A stretch of 64,000 nucleotides of DNA from Sacculina carcini (GCA_916048095.2 OU696574.1:6297587-6361586); one strand, 5' to 3'. Counted from the stretch's first letter, positions 43,980 through 56,665 are shown. The notes: generated by a model from the sequence alone, not told the origin. Program-made: numbers and translations.

Positions 43980-46900
43980 ATGGCATTAATACCCACCCGT
44001 TGTGCGGAGCAATTCATAACATGAAATTCATATTCAATTCATAAAAAAATATGGAAAATTAAAAATGAAATAGGGTACACTCATAAAAATATTTATCAAT
44101 TGAAAATTATAAGTTTAATTATTTTTATTTCGACAACATATTTCCCCTCAGTCCGCCTGAGTCATTTTTAAACCCGCCCGTCGTGCTGAATAATTCAGAG
44201 CTCGAACACGATCCGTTCTGGATCTTGAAGTAAAATCCATTGGTTTGTGTATGGATTAATTCTACAGGGGAAATTGAACGTTCTATTGTCTATAGTTGCT
44301 GCCCGCGGATCATTTTTATTTATAAAAAAATACATTTTTTTAAATGAACCATTTGAAAAAATGAACTAAAAACACTTTTTTTAAACCCGCCCGTCGTGCG
44401 GAACAATTCATACAAAAAAATTCATATCAAATCCATAAAATATAATGAATACAAATTGAAAAGCAAAAAATGTAAGCTATAAATATCTTGACCAATAGAA
44501 AAGTCTAAATGTGAATATTTTTGTTTTAATTTTGACAAATATTATCCCTCAAGCCACCTGATATATAAATCTGCCCGTCGTGTGGTATAATTCAGAACAC
44601 AAACACGAAACAAACAATGAAAGATGATGAAATCTTTTCATCAGAATGTTTCCAAACTATATTTATTACTTAACATCATTCCCCAACATCATTTCCTTAA
44701 GTACTATTTTACTTTTACCGCTATAATATGTATTGCTTAAACTTATATATTTTCCGCTATCATTAAAACCCAATATAACCTGAGTCAAACCTACCCAACC
44801 CAACCCAACCACCCCATCTTGACCTAACCCAGCCTAATCTGAGGTGATCCAACTTATTAGTTTGTGATCACAAAATGAACCGATTCAATCATAATTTCTA
44901 ATCAGAAGTTTGAGATTATTTACGCCAGTGGACTCAAACACGCGGCCCACCAATACTTTTCTCGCAGCTCGCCATTATAGTATAGAAACCAAATTGTAAG
45001 ACTGGTTAAATCACATTTATTGTATAATGTGATTTAATTATACACCATTTAATTCACATTTTCATTAGTGAGTCTGGATCTTGAAGTCAAGCCCGTGAGT
45101 TTTGTATATGAACTCATTCTACACGGTAACATTTAATATTTAAACCCACCCGTCGTGCGGAACAATTAATAAAACAAAGGTAATACATATTTAAATGCAA
45201 ACAGCCAGTCTAATAGAAAACTCTAAATTGTAAAATCTATACCAATAGGAAATTCCTGTTCTGAATTTGCATATTCTTATTCTGATAATTGACGGCATAT
45301 TATTCAGTCAACCCGCCTCATACTTAAGCCCGCCTGTCGTCAGGGATAATTTCGAAATGTAAACACAAAATAACAATACAATTTTTTAGTATATGTATGA
45401 ACTTTTTTCCATAATATTATCTCATAATTCCCGGTTAATGCTTCCACTAATGCATCATATTCATACAGTTGTTATTTTTTGGATTACACCGATATTACAG
45501 CCCTTGATATTACAGCCGATATTATATTATACAATCTATATTCTGCCACGTATTATTCCTAATACATATATCATCAGATCGCAAAATATATTTGAAGGTT
45601 CACATCATTCTCCACCATCATTTGCTCAAGAGCTATTCCACATTTATCGCTAGAATATTTACTGCTAGCAAAATATCATATACCTCTCTATCATTTAAAC
45701 CCACTCTTTATAGATACATTTAAGCCCGCCCGTCGTGCGGAACAGTTCATAAAATATAATTAATATTCAATTCATAAAAAATTAGTGCAAATTGAAAAAG
45801 AAAAACAAACCCATAGAAAAGATTTAGCCAATATAAAAGTCTAAGTGTGAAATTTATGTTTCAATTTAGAAAACATGTTTTTCCACAACCCGCCTCATAT
45901 TTAAAGCTGCCCGTCGTGCGGAATAATTCAGAACTCAAACACGAAACAAATACAAAGAAAATTGATGAAAAACGACCAATAGAAAAAGTCAAATTTGTAA
46001 ATTATTGTTTTAATTATTGACGATGTTTTTTCCCTCAACACTGCTCAAATTCACACCCGTCCTTCGTGTGTAGTAATTTAGAAGTGTAACATTATCAAAA
46101 CAATGAAACTTTCTGTCATCTCTAAAATTCCGGATTAATGCTTCCGCTAAAACAGGAGCTAATATGATGCATTCTTAATTGTGATTGGGCTTCAGTGAAA
46201 TTTTATCGGTGTATATTCCTGTGTAATCGCAAGTGCGCATAATAGCTGTCAAATTGGCAATATGTCCTTTTGAATTTACACCGCCGTAACTTCCTTCAGA
46301 TACACTTTGGAAAATTACAAATTATACCGTATTGTAGAAAACAAGATTTCTAGCACGATGGTATAATTTATTTTTGTGTGTAACAAATAGTTACTGAGAA
46401 ATAGTAGAAAAATGAATTAATTTTAGTCGCCCGGTGTTCAAGCGTGATTTTTGATGTATTTGAGAATTTAGCCAATTTTACACGTTTTTTGTATCATTTG
46501 TGGGTATAAATTATAGCTTATCTTGTAGAACACAAAATTATCTACACAGTAGTATATTCCTGTGTAATCGCAAGTGCGCATAATAGCTGTCAAATTGGCA
46601 ATATGTCCTTTTGACTTTACACAACCGTAACTTCCTTCAGATATACTTTGGAAAAAAAAATTATACTGTATTGTAGACAACAAGATTTCCAGCACAATAG
46701 TATAATTTATGTATATGTGTAACAAATAGTTACTGAGAAATAGTAGAAAAATAAATAAAATTTAGTCGCACGGTGTTAAAGTGTAATTTTGGATATATTT
46801 GAGAATTTTGCCAATTTTACACGTTTTTTGTATCATTTGTGGGTATAAATTATACCTTTTCTTGTAGAACACAAAATTCTCTACACAGTAGTATATTCCT

Positions 46901-49900
46901 GTGTAATCGAAAGTGCGTAAATTGTGATTGGACTTCAGTGAAATTAAATCAGTGTATATTCCTGTGTAATCGCAAGTGCGCATAATAGCTGTCAAATTGG
47001 CAATATGTCCTTTTGACTTTACACCGCCATAACTTCCTTCAGATACACTTTGGAAAATTACAAATTATACCGTATTGTAGAAAACAATATTTTTAGCACG
47101 ATGGTATAATTTATTTTTATGTGTAACAAATAGTTACTGAGGAATAGTAGAAAAATAAATAAAATTTAGTCGCCCGGTGTTAATGTGTAATTTTGGATGT
47201 ATTTGAGAATTTTGCCAATTTTACACGTTTTTTGTATCATTTGTGGGTATAAATTATAGCTTATCTTGTAGAACACAAAATTCTCTACACAGTAGTATAT
47301 TCCTGTGTAATCGCAAGTGCGTAAATTGTGATTGGACTTCAGTGAAATTAAATCAGTGTATATTCCTGTGTAATCGCAAGTGCGCATAATAGCTGTCAAA
47401 TTGGCAATATGTCCTTTTGACTTTACACCGCCCTTACTTCGTTCAGATACACTTTGGAAAATTACAAATTATACCGTATTGTAGAAAACAATATTTCTAG
47501 CACGATGGTATAACTTATTTTTATGTGTAACAAATAGTTACTGAGGAATAGTAGAAAAATAAATAAAATTTAGTCGCCCGGTGTTAATGTGTAATTTTGG
47601 ATGTATTTGAGAATTTTGCCAATTTTACACGTTTTTTGTATCATTTGTGGGTATAAATTATAGCTTATCTTGTAGAACACAAAATTCTCTACACAGTAGT
47701 ATATTCCTGTGTAATCGCAAGTGCGTAAATTGTGATTGGACTTCAGTGAAATTAAATCAGTGTATATTCCTGTGTAATCGCAAGTGCGCATAATAGCTGT
47801 CAAATTGGCAATATGTCCTTTTGACTTTACACCGCCCTTACTTCCTTCAGATACACTTTGGAAAATTACAAATTATACCGTATTGTAGAAAACAATATTT
47901 CTAGCACGATGGTATAACTTATTTTTATGTGTAACAAATAGTTACTGAGGAATAGTAGAAAAATAAATAAAATTTAGTCGCCCGGTGTTAAATTAAGTGT
48001 AATTTTGGATGTATTTGAGAATTTTGCCAATTTTACACGTTTTTTGTATCATTTGTGGGTATAAATTATAGCTTATCTTGTAGAACACAAAATTCTCTAC
48101 ACAGTAGTATATTCCCGTGTAATCGCAAGTGCGTAAATTGTGATTGGACTTCAGTGAAATTAAATCAGTGTATATTCCTGTGTAATCGCAAGTGCGCATA
48201 ATAGCTGTCAAATTGGCAATATGTCCTTTTGACTTTACACAGCCGTAACTTCCTTCAGATACACTTTGGAAAATTACAAATTATACCGTATTGTAGAAAA
48301 CAATATTTTTAGCACGATGGTATAATTTATTTTTATGTGTAACAAATAGTTACTGAGGAATAGTAGAAAAATAAATAAAATTTAGTCGCCCGGTGTTAAA
48401 GTGTAATTTTGGATGTATTTGAGAATTTTGCCAATTTTACACGTTTTTTGTATCATTTGTGGGTATAAATTATAGCTTATCTTGTAGAACACAAAATTCT
48501 CTACACAGTAGTATATTCCTGTGTAATCGCAAGTGCGTAAATTGTGATTGGACTTCAGTGAAATTAAATCAGTGTATATTCCTGTGTAATCGCAAGTGCG
48601 CATAATAGCTGTCAAATTGGCAATATGTCCTTTTGACTTTACACCGCCCTTACTTCGTTCAGATACACTTTGGAAAATTACAAATTATACCGTATTGTAG
48701 AAAACAATATTTCTAGCACGATGGTATAACTTATTTTTATGTGTAACAAATAGTTACTGAGGAATAGTAGAAAAATAAATAAAATTTAGTCGCCCGGTGT
48801 TAATGTGTAATTTTGGATGTATTTGAGAATTTTGCCAATTTTACACGTTTTTTGTATCATTTGTGGGTATAAATTATAGCTTATCTTGTAGAACACAAAA
48901 TTCTCTACACAGTAGTATATTCCCGTGTAATCGCAAGTGCGTAAATTGTGATTGGACTTCAGTGAAATTAAATCAGTGTATATTCCTGTGTAATCGCAAG
49001 TGCGCATAATAGCTGTCAAATTGGCAATATGTCCTTTTGACTTTACACAGCCGTAACTTCCTTCAGATACACTTTGGAAAATTACAAATTATACCGTATT
49101 GTAGAAAACAATATTTTTAGCACGATGGTATAATTTATTTTTATGTGTAACAAATAGTTACTGAGGAATAGTAGAAAAATAAATAAAATTTAGTCGCCCG
49201 GTGTTAATGTGTAATTTTGGATGTATTTGAGAATTTTGCCAATTTTACACGTTTTTTGTATCATTTGTGGGTATAAATTATAGCTTATCTTGTAGAACAC
49301 AAAATTCTCTACACAGTAGTATATTCCTGTGTAATCGCAAGTGCGTAAATTGTGATTGGACTTCAGTGAAATTAAATCAGTGTATATTCCTGTGTAATCG
49401 CAAGTGCGCATAATAGCTGTCAAATTGGCAATATGTCCTTTTGACTTTACACCGCCCTTACTTCGTTCAGATACACTTTGGAAAATTACAAATTATACCG
49501 TATTGTAGAAAACAATATTTCTAGCACGATGGTATAACTTATTTTTATGTGTAACAAATAGTTACTGAGGAATAGTAGAAAAATAAATAAAATTTAGTCG
49601 CCCGGTGTTAATGTGTAATTTTGGATGTATTTGAGAATTTTGCCAATTTTACACGTTTTTTGTATCATTTGTGGGTATAAATTATAGCTTATCTTGTAGA
49701 ACACAAAATTCTCTACACAGTAGTATATTCCTGTGTAATCGCAAGTGCGTAAATTGTGATTGGACTTCAGTGAAATTAAATCAGTGTATATTCCTGTGTA
49801 ATCGCAAGTGCGCATAATAGCTGTCAAATTGGCAATATGTCCTTTTGACTTTACACCGCCCTTACTTCCTTCAGATACACTTTGGAAAATTACAAATTAT

Positions 49901-51238
49901 ACCGTATTGTAGAAAACAATATTTTTAGCACGATGGTATAACTTATTTTTATGTGTAACAAATAGTTACTGAGGAATAGTAGAAAAATAAATAAAATTTA
50001 GTCGCCCGGTGTTAAATTAAGTGTAATTTTGGATGTATTTGAGAATTTTGCCAATTTTACACGTTTTTTGTATCATTTGTGGGTATAAATTATAGCTTAT
50101 CTTGTAGAACACAAAATTCTCTACACAGTAGTATATTCACGTGTAATCGCAAGTGCGTAAATTGTGATTGGACTTCAGTGAAATTAAATCAGTGTATATT
50201 CATGTGTAATCGCCAGTGTGCATAATAGCTGTCAAATTGGCAACATGACATTTTGACTTTACACCGCCGTAACTTCCTTCAGATACACTTTGGAAAATTA
50301 AAAATTATACCGTATTGTAGGAAACAAAATTTCTAGCACGATGGTATAATTTATTGTAATGTGTGACTAATAGTTCCTGAGAAATAGGTAGAAAAATGAA
50401 TTAATTTTAATCACCCGGTCTTCAAGTGTAATTTTGGATGTATTTGAGAATTTTGCCAATTTTACACGTTTTTGTATCATTTGTGGGTATAAATTATAAC
50501 TTTTCTTGTAGAACACAAAATTATCTACACAATAGTATAATTTTTATAGCTGTACCATTGCTGGTTTATGAGGAATATATAGCGGAATATTGACCAAAAT
50601 ATTAACGTTTTTTGTGCAATTTTGCCTTTTTGCCTTTTTGTCATTTACACTTCACACCGCCGTAACTTTTTTTTAATACACTTTGAAAAATAAAAAATTA
50701 CACCGTGTTGTAGCAAACAAAATTCCCAGCATGATGGTATTATTTATTTAGATGTGTGATAATTAGTTTTTGAGAAATAGAGAAAAAAGGATAGAAAATC
50801 GGACGCGTGGAGTTTAAAAAATATTTTGAATGTAGATTGAATTTTTTTCCATTTTACATGTTTTATATTTAATTTTTGGGTATAAATTATAGTTCGTTGA
50901 GTAGAACAGAAAATGTTCTACACAGTGGTATAATTTGTATAGTTGTACCATTGCTGGTTTAGGAGGAGTAGTCTTCAGAAAATTGACCAAAATTTTCGCA
51001 TTTTTCAGGGTTCATTTTGTCTTTTCACCGCTATAACTTTTTTTGGTTTAATTTTTCAATTTAAAATTTAGCATATCGTGTAGACAACAAAATTCCCAAC
51101 ATGATGGTATAATTTTTGAGCAGGTACGCCAAGTTATGGTTGAGTAGCAGCTCATAGAATATGGACCAAGGAGGGTGGGACACACACACAGACACACACA
51201 CACACAGACACACAGAGGATCTCTTTTATATATATAGA
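43980..51238 (-). mobile_element. Helitron-like element H11 (7.3 kb) containing the 404-bp satellite
   Basis: The hairpin end is at 43990, in a mutated form (TGGCATTAATACCCACCCG), followed by hairpin copies near 44175, 44388, 44573, 45150, 45334, 45725, 45909 and 46056. Satellite-type modules fill 46160-50900. The right end repeats GGACCAAGGAGGGTGGGAC, a CA run and GGATCTCTTTTATATATATA, ending in GA at 51237-51238. On the minus strand this gives the 5' TC. The block 44380-46140 is a third copy of the hairpin-rich part found in H1 and H9. No Rep/helicase gene is visible. Confidence 0.68.
46217..50240. repeat. 404-bp satellite array within H11
   Basis: The landmark GTGTAATCGCAAGTGCGCAT recurs at steps of 341, about 402, then 404 bp (with one 408). 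Each 404-bp unit is a 341-bp core plus a 63-bp partial duplication containing TTGTGATTGGACTTCAGTG. Eight units between 46960 and 50200 are almost identical. Variants (ACCGCCCTTAC or ACAGCCGTAAC; TTCTAGC or TTTTAGC; an extra AAGT-type 4-bp insertion) are arranged in a repeating pattern. The 77-residue frames in it carry no sign of a real protein. Confidence 0.93.
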
Positions 51239-51324
51239 TGTAGATATAGATGTATGTCTTGTATACTTGCATTCCTCATCATCATTAGACCATCTGACCA
51301 CTAACTGCATTTGTCTGTTTTTTC

Positions 51325-51344
51325 GAAGGGAGAAGAAAAACAGG
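51325..51344 (+). other. LTR-1 polypurine tract
   Basis: A purine run GAAGGGAGAAGAAAAACAGG directly precedes the 3' LTR, where plus-strand synthesis would start. The 85 bp between the Helitron end and this tract hold no other feature. Confidence 0.8.
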
Positions 51345-51346
51345 CC

Positions 51347-51645
51347 ACGCCAGTATGTATGTAGTGTCAGCACGCCCATGACGTTTGCACGTGCGTGAGT
51401 CATTGATGTACGATAGCCTTGCGTCGCGTTAACATTGTGTGAGCGTGTATGTATGTTGGTGTGTAACTGTGTGAACGTTCATGGTTACACGCGGTGAAGC
51501 TCGTGACACATGATCCTTGTGTAAGCGTGTATGTATGTCCGTGTGCTAGAGTGGGGTGTATGAACGAGTGTACCATTGTCAGCAGTTAGCCTCGTGTTGT
51601 GTCTGGGAATACATTGCAGTTCAGCCAACGTGTTCATTACTGTCG
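51347..51645 (+). repeat. LTR-1 3' LTR
   Basis: 299 bp, identical to 37238-37536 apart from about three substitutions (for example AGCCTTG for AGCTTTG). It is followed by CAAACTATTG, where the gypsy-2 LTR resumes. Confidence 0.92.
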
Positions 51646-52449
51646 CAAACTATTGTATGGGCGAAACATGTGTAGTGTATTGAACCATGTCCTAGGGAAC
51701 CACACATAATTAAAACATATTCTTGTTTTGTGTTTAAATGTTTTGTATGTATGCATAAGTGACGTTAGTATAGTTTTTGAATTGTGTACGTTCATGTTGG
51801 CTTGTTCATATGCATCAACGTGCATGTGTATTTGCTGTTCATATGTGTTGCCTATTTAGATATACTGTAATGTATTGTGCATGTGGATGTACGTGTTGCA
51901 CCCCGGTCCTCTATTCATTTAGTCGCGTGCTTTGCGCAAAAGCACAACCGTTTAGACCAATATCAGCTCGAGTTTATGTGGTTGTCGGACACACTTCCGG
52001 CGCGCTCCGACAACGGCATGAATCATCGGGCTATATAAATGGGCGCAGAATGCTGAGTGAAATCATTGTTCCTGCGCACTCGCCACTCTCTCCAGCAACA
52101 CTGCAAGTACACCTCCAGCTGCTCCTCTGCAATACTCGCTTTGTGTTTATTGTTATTTCGCCGTGCTGTTTTGCCAGTCTACGCTGTATTTGCTAATACA
52201 CTGGAAAAACCCAGCTGCTTTTTCTGCACTGTAACGTATCCATAGCATCTCTTCACGACTTTTTAAAGGCGCACTCGTTTAGCGATTACACCTCATATGC
52301 GCCTTTATAAAGGCCAATTTTGTCAACGAATTCCGCAATTTTACGCCTTGCTAAAGGCGACTAATTAGTGAATTCCTGCGCAATCGCGGTGGCCGTGTGC
52401 AACACTCCGTGCAGCTGGTTTTTCACGACGGTTGCCATGGCTACCAACA
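51646..52449 (+). repeat. gypsy-2 5' LTR, third piece
   Basis: It matches 56825-57627 almost base for base and ends CCAACA. It includes a TATA box and an initiator region, and the gag ATG (52437) lies inside its last 13 bases. Confidence 0.92.
52032..52039 (+). promoter_or_regulatory. TATA box of gypsy-2 5' LTR
   Basis: TATATAAA in a GC-richer setting (GGGCTATATAAATGGGCGC), about 400 bp before gag. The same position in the 3' LTR reads TATATAAG. Confidence 0.6.
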
Positions 52450-53360
52450 GTGGTGACTCCCGGCTTGCGGACACTTTCGAGAGTGCCATGTCCCCTGACG
52501 CAACTGCGCAAACGGCTACTTCCGAAGTACGCCCTATGGCTACATTCCGCCTGCCACCATTTTCAGCCGATGAACCAGAGATGTGGCTCATTCAGGTTGA
52601 GTGCGCATTCGATATCGCTGGGATTTCATCTGACGAGACCCGCTTCAAGATGATTGTGGCAAATCTTCCCATCACAGTGGCAGCTCAAGTGAAGGATGTC
52701 ATTCGCACATCAAGATCCTTCGCTGCGTTGAGTACCGCCCTGTAGTCTCGTCTGGCACAATCGCGTACGTCTCGCCTGGAAGCTCTGCTTTCACGACAAC
52801 AGCTGGGCGACCAACGACCATCGACGCTACTGCGCTCCATGCGCAACGAGCTGGCAGCGGCAGGCGACAAGCCAGAAGACACCTGCTTGCTGCGCACGCT
52901 GTTTTTACAGCGATTACCCCAAGGGACACGAGCAGCACTCTCCCTTCTGCCAACATCTGCTCACCTCGACGAGCTGGCCAACGCCGCCGATCGCTACCTG
53001 GAGGCTACACAAGCAGCCCAAGCAGTGGCAGCTATTTCTCCTACGGCACCATCATCCAACGACAACATGGCTGTCCTGCTCGCCAGAATTGAACAACTCG
53101 AGCTTTCACACAAACGCATTGAATTGGAAATGGCAGCCCGCGACAAGGCGACAAGGCCAAATTACGAGCGTTTCCCGGCAAGACACAGGAGCAACTCACG
53201 AGACAGGATTCGGCGCCGTTCCCCATCACCGGATGCTCGCTCACGAGACAGCTCACCGGTACGCCGTAGCATGAACCAACCACATCTGTGTTTTTATCAT
53301 GCCCGGTTCGGCTCATCAGCGCGTCGCTGCACGCCTCCTTTCTCGTGGCATTTAAACTAA
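52437..53360 (+). pseudogene. gypsy-2 gag, with one in-frame stop
   Basis: The frame starts MATNSGDSRLADTF, contains FRLPPFSADEPEMWLIQVEC (typical opening of the capsid domain), is broken by TAG at 52743-52745, and continues SRTSRLEALLSRQQLGDQ-like sequence with LPQGTRAALSLL. It ends in an Arg/Ser-rich tail and LCFYHARFGSSARRCTPP, the usual C-terminus of this gag type, which has no standard zinc knuckle. The ATG sits inside the LTR; the next in-frame ATG is at about 52488. Restoring one codon would open the frame, so the inactivation is recent. Confidence 0.85.
52451..52466 (+). other. gypsy-2 primer-binding site
   Basis: TGGTGACTCC starts one base after the LTR end. The tRNA is not identified. 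The site also lies within the gag coding frame. Confidence 0.55.
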
Positions 53361-53379
53361 CAAGCCACCAACACATCGC

Positions 53380-55190
53380 GCAGTTCACTGGTGGCTCACG
53401 TACAAGCGCACCTCTTCTCTTCATCAAAGACGAGACATCCGGCCGTCGGTTCCTGATTGATACAGGCGCACAAGTCAGTGTAGTGCCTAGAAACTTTGTA
53501 CCGCGACGCACCAAGCTGCAGACACCACGACCAGACCAACAACTTCAAGCTGCAGACACCACGACCAGACCAACAACTTCAAGCTGCTAATGGCTCGAAA
53601 ATTTCCGTCTTCGGTACGTACGAAGCCACAATGGTCTTTAATTATCGCACGTTCGTCTGGTGCGTGCTTGTAGCCGACGGCAGCATGCCCATACTCGGCA
53701 CTGATTTTCTCGCCGCTAATGAACTGGTTGTCGACGTCTCCAAGAAGCAGCTGTTGCACAAAGGTCACGTGTGCGCCAACGTGTCAGCCTCACGTATCGC
53801 TTCACCAGGCATACGCTTTGTCAATGGCAGCGATTCCAGCCCATACAAACGATTACTCGCATCTTTCCCTGAGATCACTCAAGAGCGCGCAACTGGTGCA
53901 GTCAAGCACAATGTGACGCACCACATCGTGACCAAGGGCCCACCGATCCACATTCGTCCTCGGCGTTTAGCCCCCGATAGAGCCAACATCGCCAGGCAAG
54001 AATTTGACAGAATGCTGCGCTTGGGTATCATTCAACCGTCCAAGAGTGCTTGGTCATCGCTTCTCCACATGGTACCCAAGAAATTGCCCGGCCAATGGAG
54101 ACCATGTGGCGACTACCGGGCACTCAACGCACAAACGCTTCCGGACCGATACCCACTAACGTACCTGCGAGACTTTTCTGCAAAACTCAGTGGCTGCAAC
54201 GTGTTCTCAACAGTGGACCTGGTTCGCGCATACCACCAGATCCCCGTTGAAGCAGCAGACGTCGCAAAGACAGTCATCGCCACGCCGTTTGGGCTGTACG
54301 AGATGGTGCGAATGCCATTCGGACTGCGCAACGCTGGTTCAACGTTCCAGCGTTTCATCGACGAAGTTCTGCGCGGTGTTGACGGCTGCTTCGCATATCT
54401 CGATGACATTTTGGTGGCATCAACAAACGAAGACGAGCATCTAGGACACCTCCGCGCCTTGTTTCAGAAATTGCAGTCCTACGGCGTAGTGATCAACAGA
54501 GACAAGTGTGTATTTGGTCGCGACACGGTCTCTTTCCTCGGACATCGTGTCACACCCGGCGGAATTTTCCCACTCGACGACAAGGTGCGTGCAATCAAGG
54601 AATTCCCACAGCCGACCAGTCAGTCTCAGCTTCGCCGGTTTCTGGGTATGGTGGCGTATTATCACCGTTTTATACCCAACGCAGCTGCCATACTACAACC
54701 CCTGCACGCTCTTCTGACACACCGCGCCAAACGGTCCAAAGCCCCGGTAGCATGGACACAACAGAGCCTCGACAGCTTCAATGCAGCTAAAACAGCTCTA
54801 GCCGACCGTAGTATGCTTGCACATCAAATCCCCGGTGCTCCCTTGAGTATCCTGGTCGACGCGTCGGACACTGGTGTTGGCGGAGTACTGCAGCAACACA
54901 CCAATGGTGAGTGGCAGCCTCTCAGCTACTTTTCAAAGACGCTGACGTCTACTGAACGGCGATACAGCACATTCGGCAGAGAACTGCTCGGAGTGTACAT
55001 GACCATTCGCCACTTCCGCTACACGATCGAAGGGCGTGACGTGGTCGTGTTCACCGACCACCGCCCTCTCGTGCATGCCCTGCCTTCAGTGTCAGAGAAA
55101 AACTCGCCTCGCGAGTTGCGGCATTTGGATTTCATAAGCCAGTTTGTGTCGGAGATCCGGCACCTACCCGGCAAAAAAATACAGTGGCGG
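53380..55190 (+). pseudogene. gypsy-2 pol: protease, reverse transcriptase, RNase H
   Basis: The protease has [13 protein letters not shown] (53450) and [15 protein letters not shown] (53690). A 34-bp tandem duplication between them shifts the frame. The reverse transcriptase (about 53960-54560) carries [52 protein letters not shown] and [11 protein letters not shown], and RNase H (54840-55150) has [25 protein letters not shown] and FTDHRPL. These are standard Ty3/gypsy motifs. The frame is lost again at a run of seven A's (55173-55179), where the integrase frame takes over. Confidence 0.9.
53513..53580. repeat. 34-bp tandem duplication in the gypsy-2 protease
   Basis: Two exact copies of a 34-bp segment starting AAGCTGCAGACACCACGACC. 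As 34 is not a multiple of three, the duplication shifts the reading frame. Confidence 0.95.
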
Positions 55191-56665
55191 ATGCACTCTC
55201 GAGAACAACAGCTGTACTGACTGTTCCGTCGTGCCCAGTCGACGACTACGTCTCCCTAGCTGCGGCTCAACGGGAAGACGCTTCATTGGGAACGCTTCGC
55301 AACGCGACGTCATCGCTGAAGCTACGCGATGTCATGTTCGGCGAAGCAAAAGTTTTGTGCGACGAGTCTACCGGTCGACCTCGCCCAGTGCTTCCGACAG
55401 CACTACGCCGGCCGTACACTTCTTCTCTGCACAATCTTTCACACCCAGGCATCGATGCCACTGTGAAGCTTGTCTCGTCACGCTTCGTGTGGCCGGACAT
55501 GGACCGCGACGTGCGCAAATGGACCCGAACATGCCTACAGTGTCAACGAGCGAAAGTTACCCGTCACACGAAAAGCGCGGTGCAACCATTTCAGCCACCT
55601 GGAGAACGCTTCAGTCACGTGCACGTGGACATTGTCGGACCGCTGCCGCCGTCACAAGGTCAGTCATACCTCCTCACATGTGTGGACAGATTTTCGCGCT
55701 GGCCGGAAGCCATTCCTTTGCCAGACATTCGCGCAGTAACAGTTGCACGCGCGTTTCTCCACCAGTGGGTCTCACGCTTTGGCGTGCCGACAACCATCAC
55801 AACAGATCGCGGGGCACAATTCGAATCGTCTCTGTGGTCCGAACTCACTCGACTACTTGACTGTCAACGTATGCGCACCACCAGTTATCATCCAAGCAGC
55901 AACGGCATGGCTGAACGCTTCCATCGGCAGCTCAAATCAAGTTTGCGCGCTGCTGAAACATCTTCATGGATGGACGTTTTGCCCATGGCATTACTGGGTA
56001 TACGGTCGACGCATAAAACTGATGTCGGCGCCTGCTCGGCCGAACTGGTCTACGGAGCGTCCCTGCGACTTCCTGGCGAGTTGATCAGTAACTCAACGCA
56101 GACAGCCAGTGATCCCGCTTCGTTCGCTTCATCGCCGCGCAATCACATGCGCAAACTCCGACCACGACTTCCACGAGCAGTCAACCAGCCATCGTTCGTT
56201 CCGGCAGCACTGAAGACGGCAACACATGTGTTTGTCCGTCGGGACAAGCACAGATACCCACTCGACTGTCCGTACGACGGGCCGTTTCCCGTCATTCATC
56301 GTACAGAAAAACTCGTCACGATTAAGACAAACAGCGAGCGCGCGGTCGTCTCCATCGATCGCTGCAAACCGGCCTTCGTCGAAGACGTGCAGCCAAACTC
56401 GCCAGCTTCAACCCCTGCGACGCCAGATGATCGAGATGACGGTGACAACACAGAACTGTTCGTGCCTCCAACAACCGTGCCACGGACACCGATATCTGCT
56501 GCAGACCCTATCAGGTCAGGTCATGAACACACAGCTACACACACCAACACACACACGCATCCACAGTCCATTTTGCGTACTAGGAGCGGTCGTGCCGTGC
56601 GCCCACCTGTGCGTTATCGCAGTGTCTCGTTTCTCCTCGACACTTCTAGGGGGAGGGCCCTGTAG
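55181..56665 (+). pseudogene. gypsy-2 integrase and C-terminal tail
   Basis: This open frame is shifted against the reverse transcriptase by one base. It begins [11 protein letters not shown], has the zinc finger HNLSHPGIDATVK with CLQCQ (55430-55550), and the DDE core HVDIVGPLPPSQGQSY, TTDRGAQFESSLW and SSNGMAERFHRQLK (55620-55930). The C-terminal part is Pro/Thr-rich and ends RTRSGRAVRPPVRYR and a stop. The stop TAG (56663-56665) lies within the first bases of the 3' LTR. The core looks intact, but the integrase would not be made as part of the polyprotein unless the ribosome slipped on the A run. Confidence 0.9.
56648..56657 (+). other. gypsy-2 polypurine tract
   Basis: AGGGGGAGGG is followed by CCC and then the TGTAGG start of the 3' LTR. 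Confidence 0.8.

Larger units (their letters stand above)
37238..51645 (+). mobile_element. LTR-1: divergent Ty3/gypsy-like LTR retrotransposon, carrying Helitrons
   Basis: Two 299-bp LTRs (37238-37536 and 51347-51645) differ at only about three positions. The element sits in the 5' LTR of gypsy-2 with an apparent 2-3 bp duplication (CA or CAA) that the uninterrupted 3' LTR of gypsy-2 confirms. It has a primer-binding site, one long gag-pol frame with two nonsense codons, a Helitron insertion behind pol, and a polypurine tract. The similar LTRs make it a young insertion. Confidence 0.9.

Noticed and set aside
46468-49827. A series of 77-residue minus-strand frames repeating every 404 bp
   Set aside because: They follow the satellite unit, have low-complexity composition and no recognisable domain. 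A 4-bp insertion truncates one of them without any sign of selection on the frame.
37238-51645. LTR-1 as a BEL/Pao element
   Set aside because: First suspected because of the divergent reverse transcriptase, but TPFKG and the RNase H to integrase order and wording are closer to Ty3/gypsy. The lineage is left open.
51637-52245. Frames of 62-139 residues shared by 51637-52245 and 56818-57423
   Set aside because: Their repetition is due to the two LTRs of gypsy-2. LTRs are not expected to encode them and no domain is visible.
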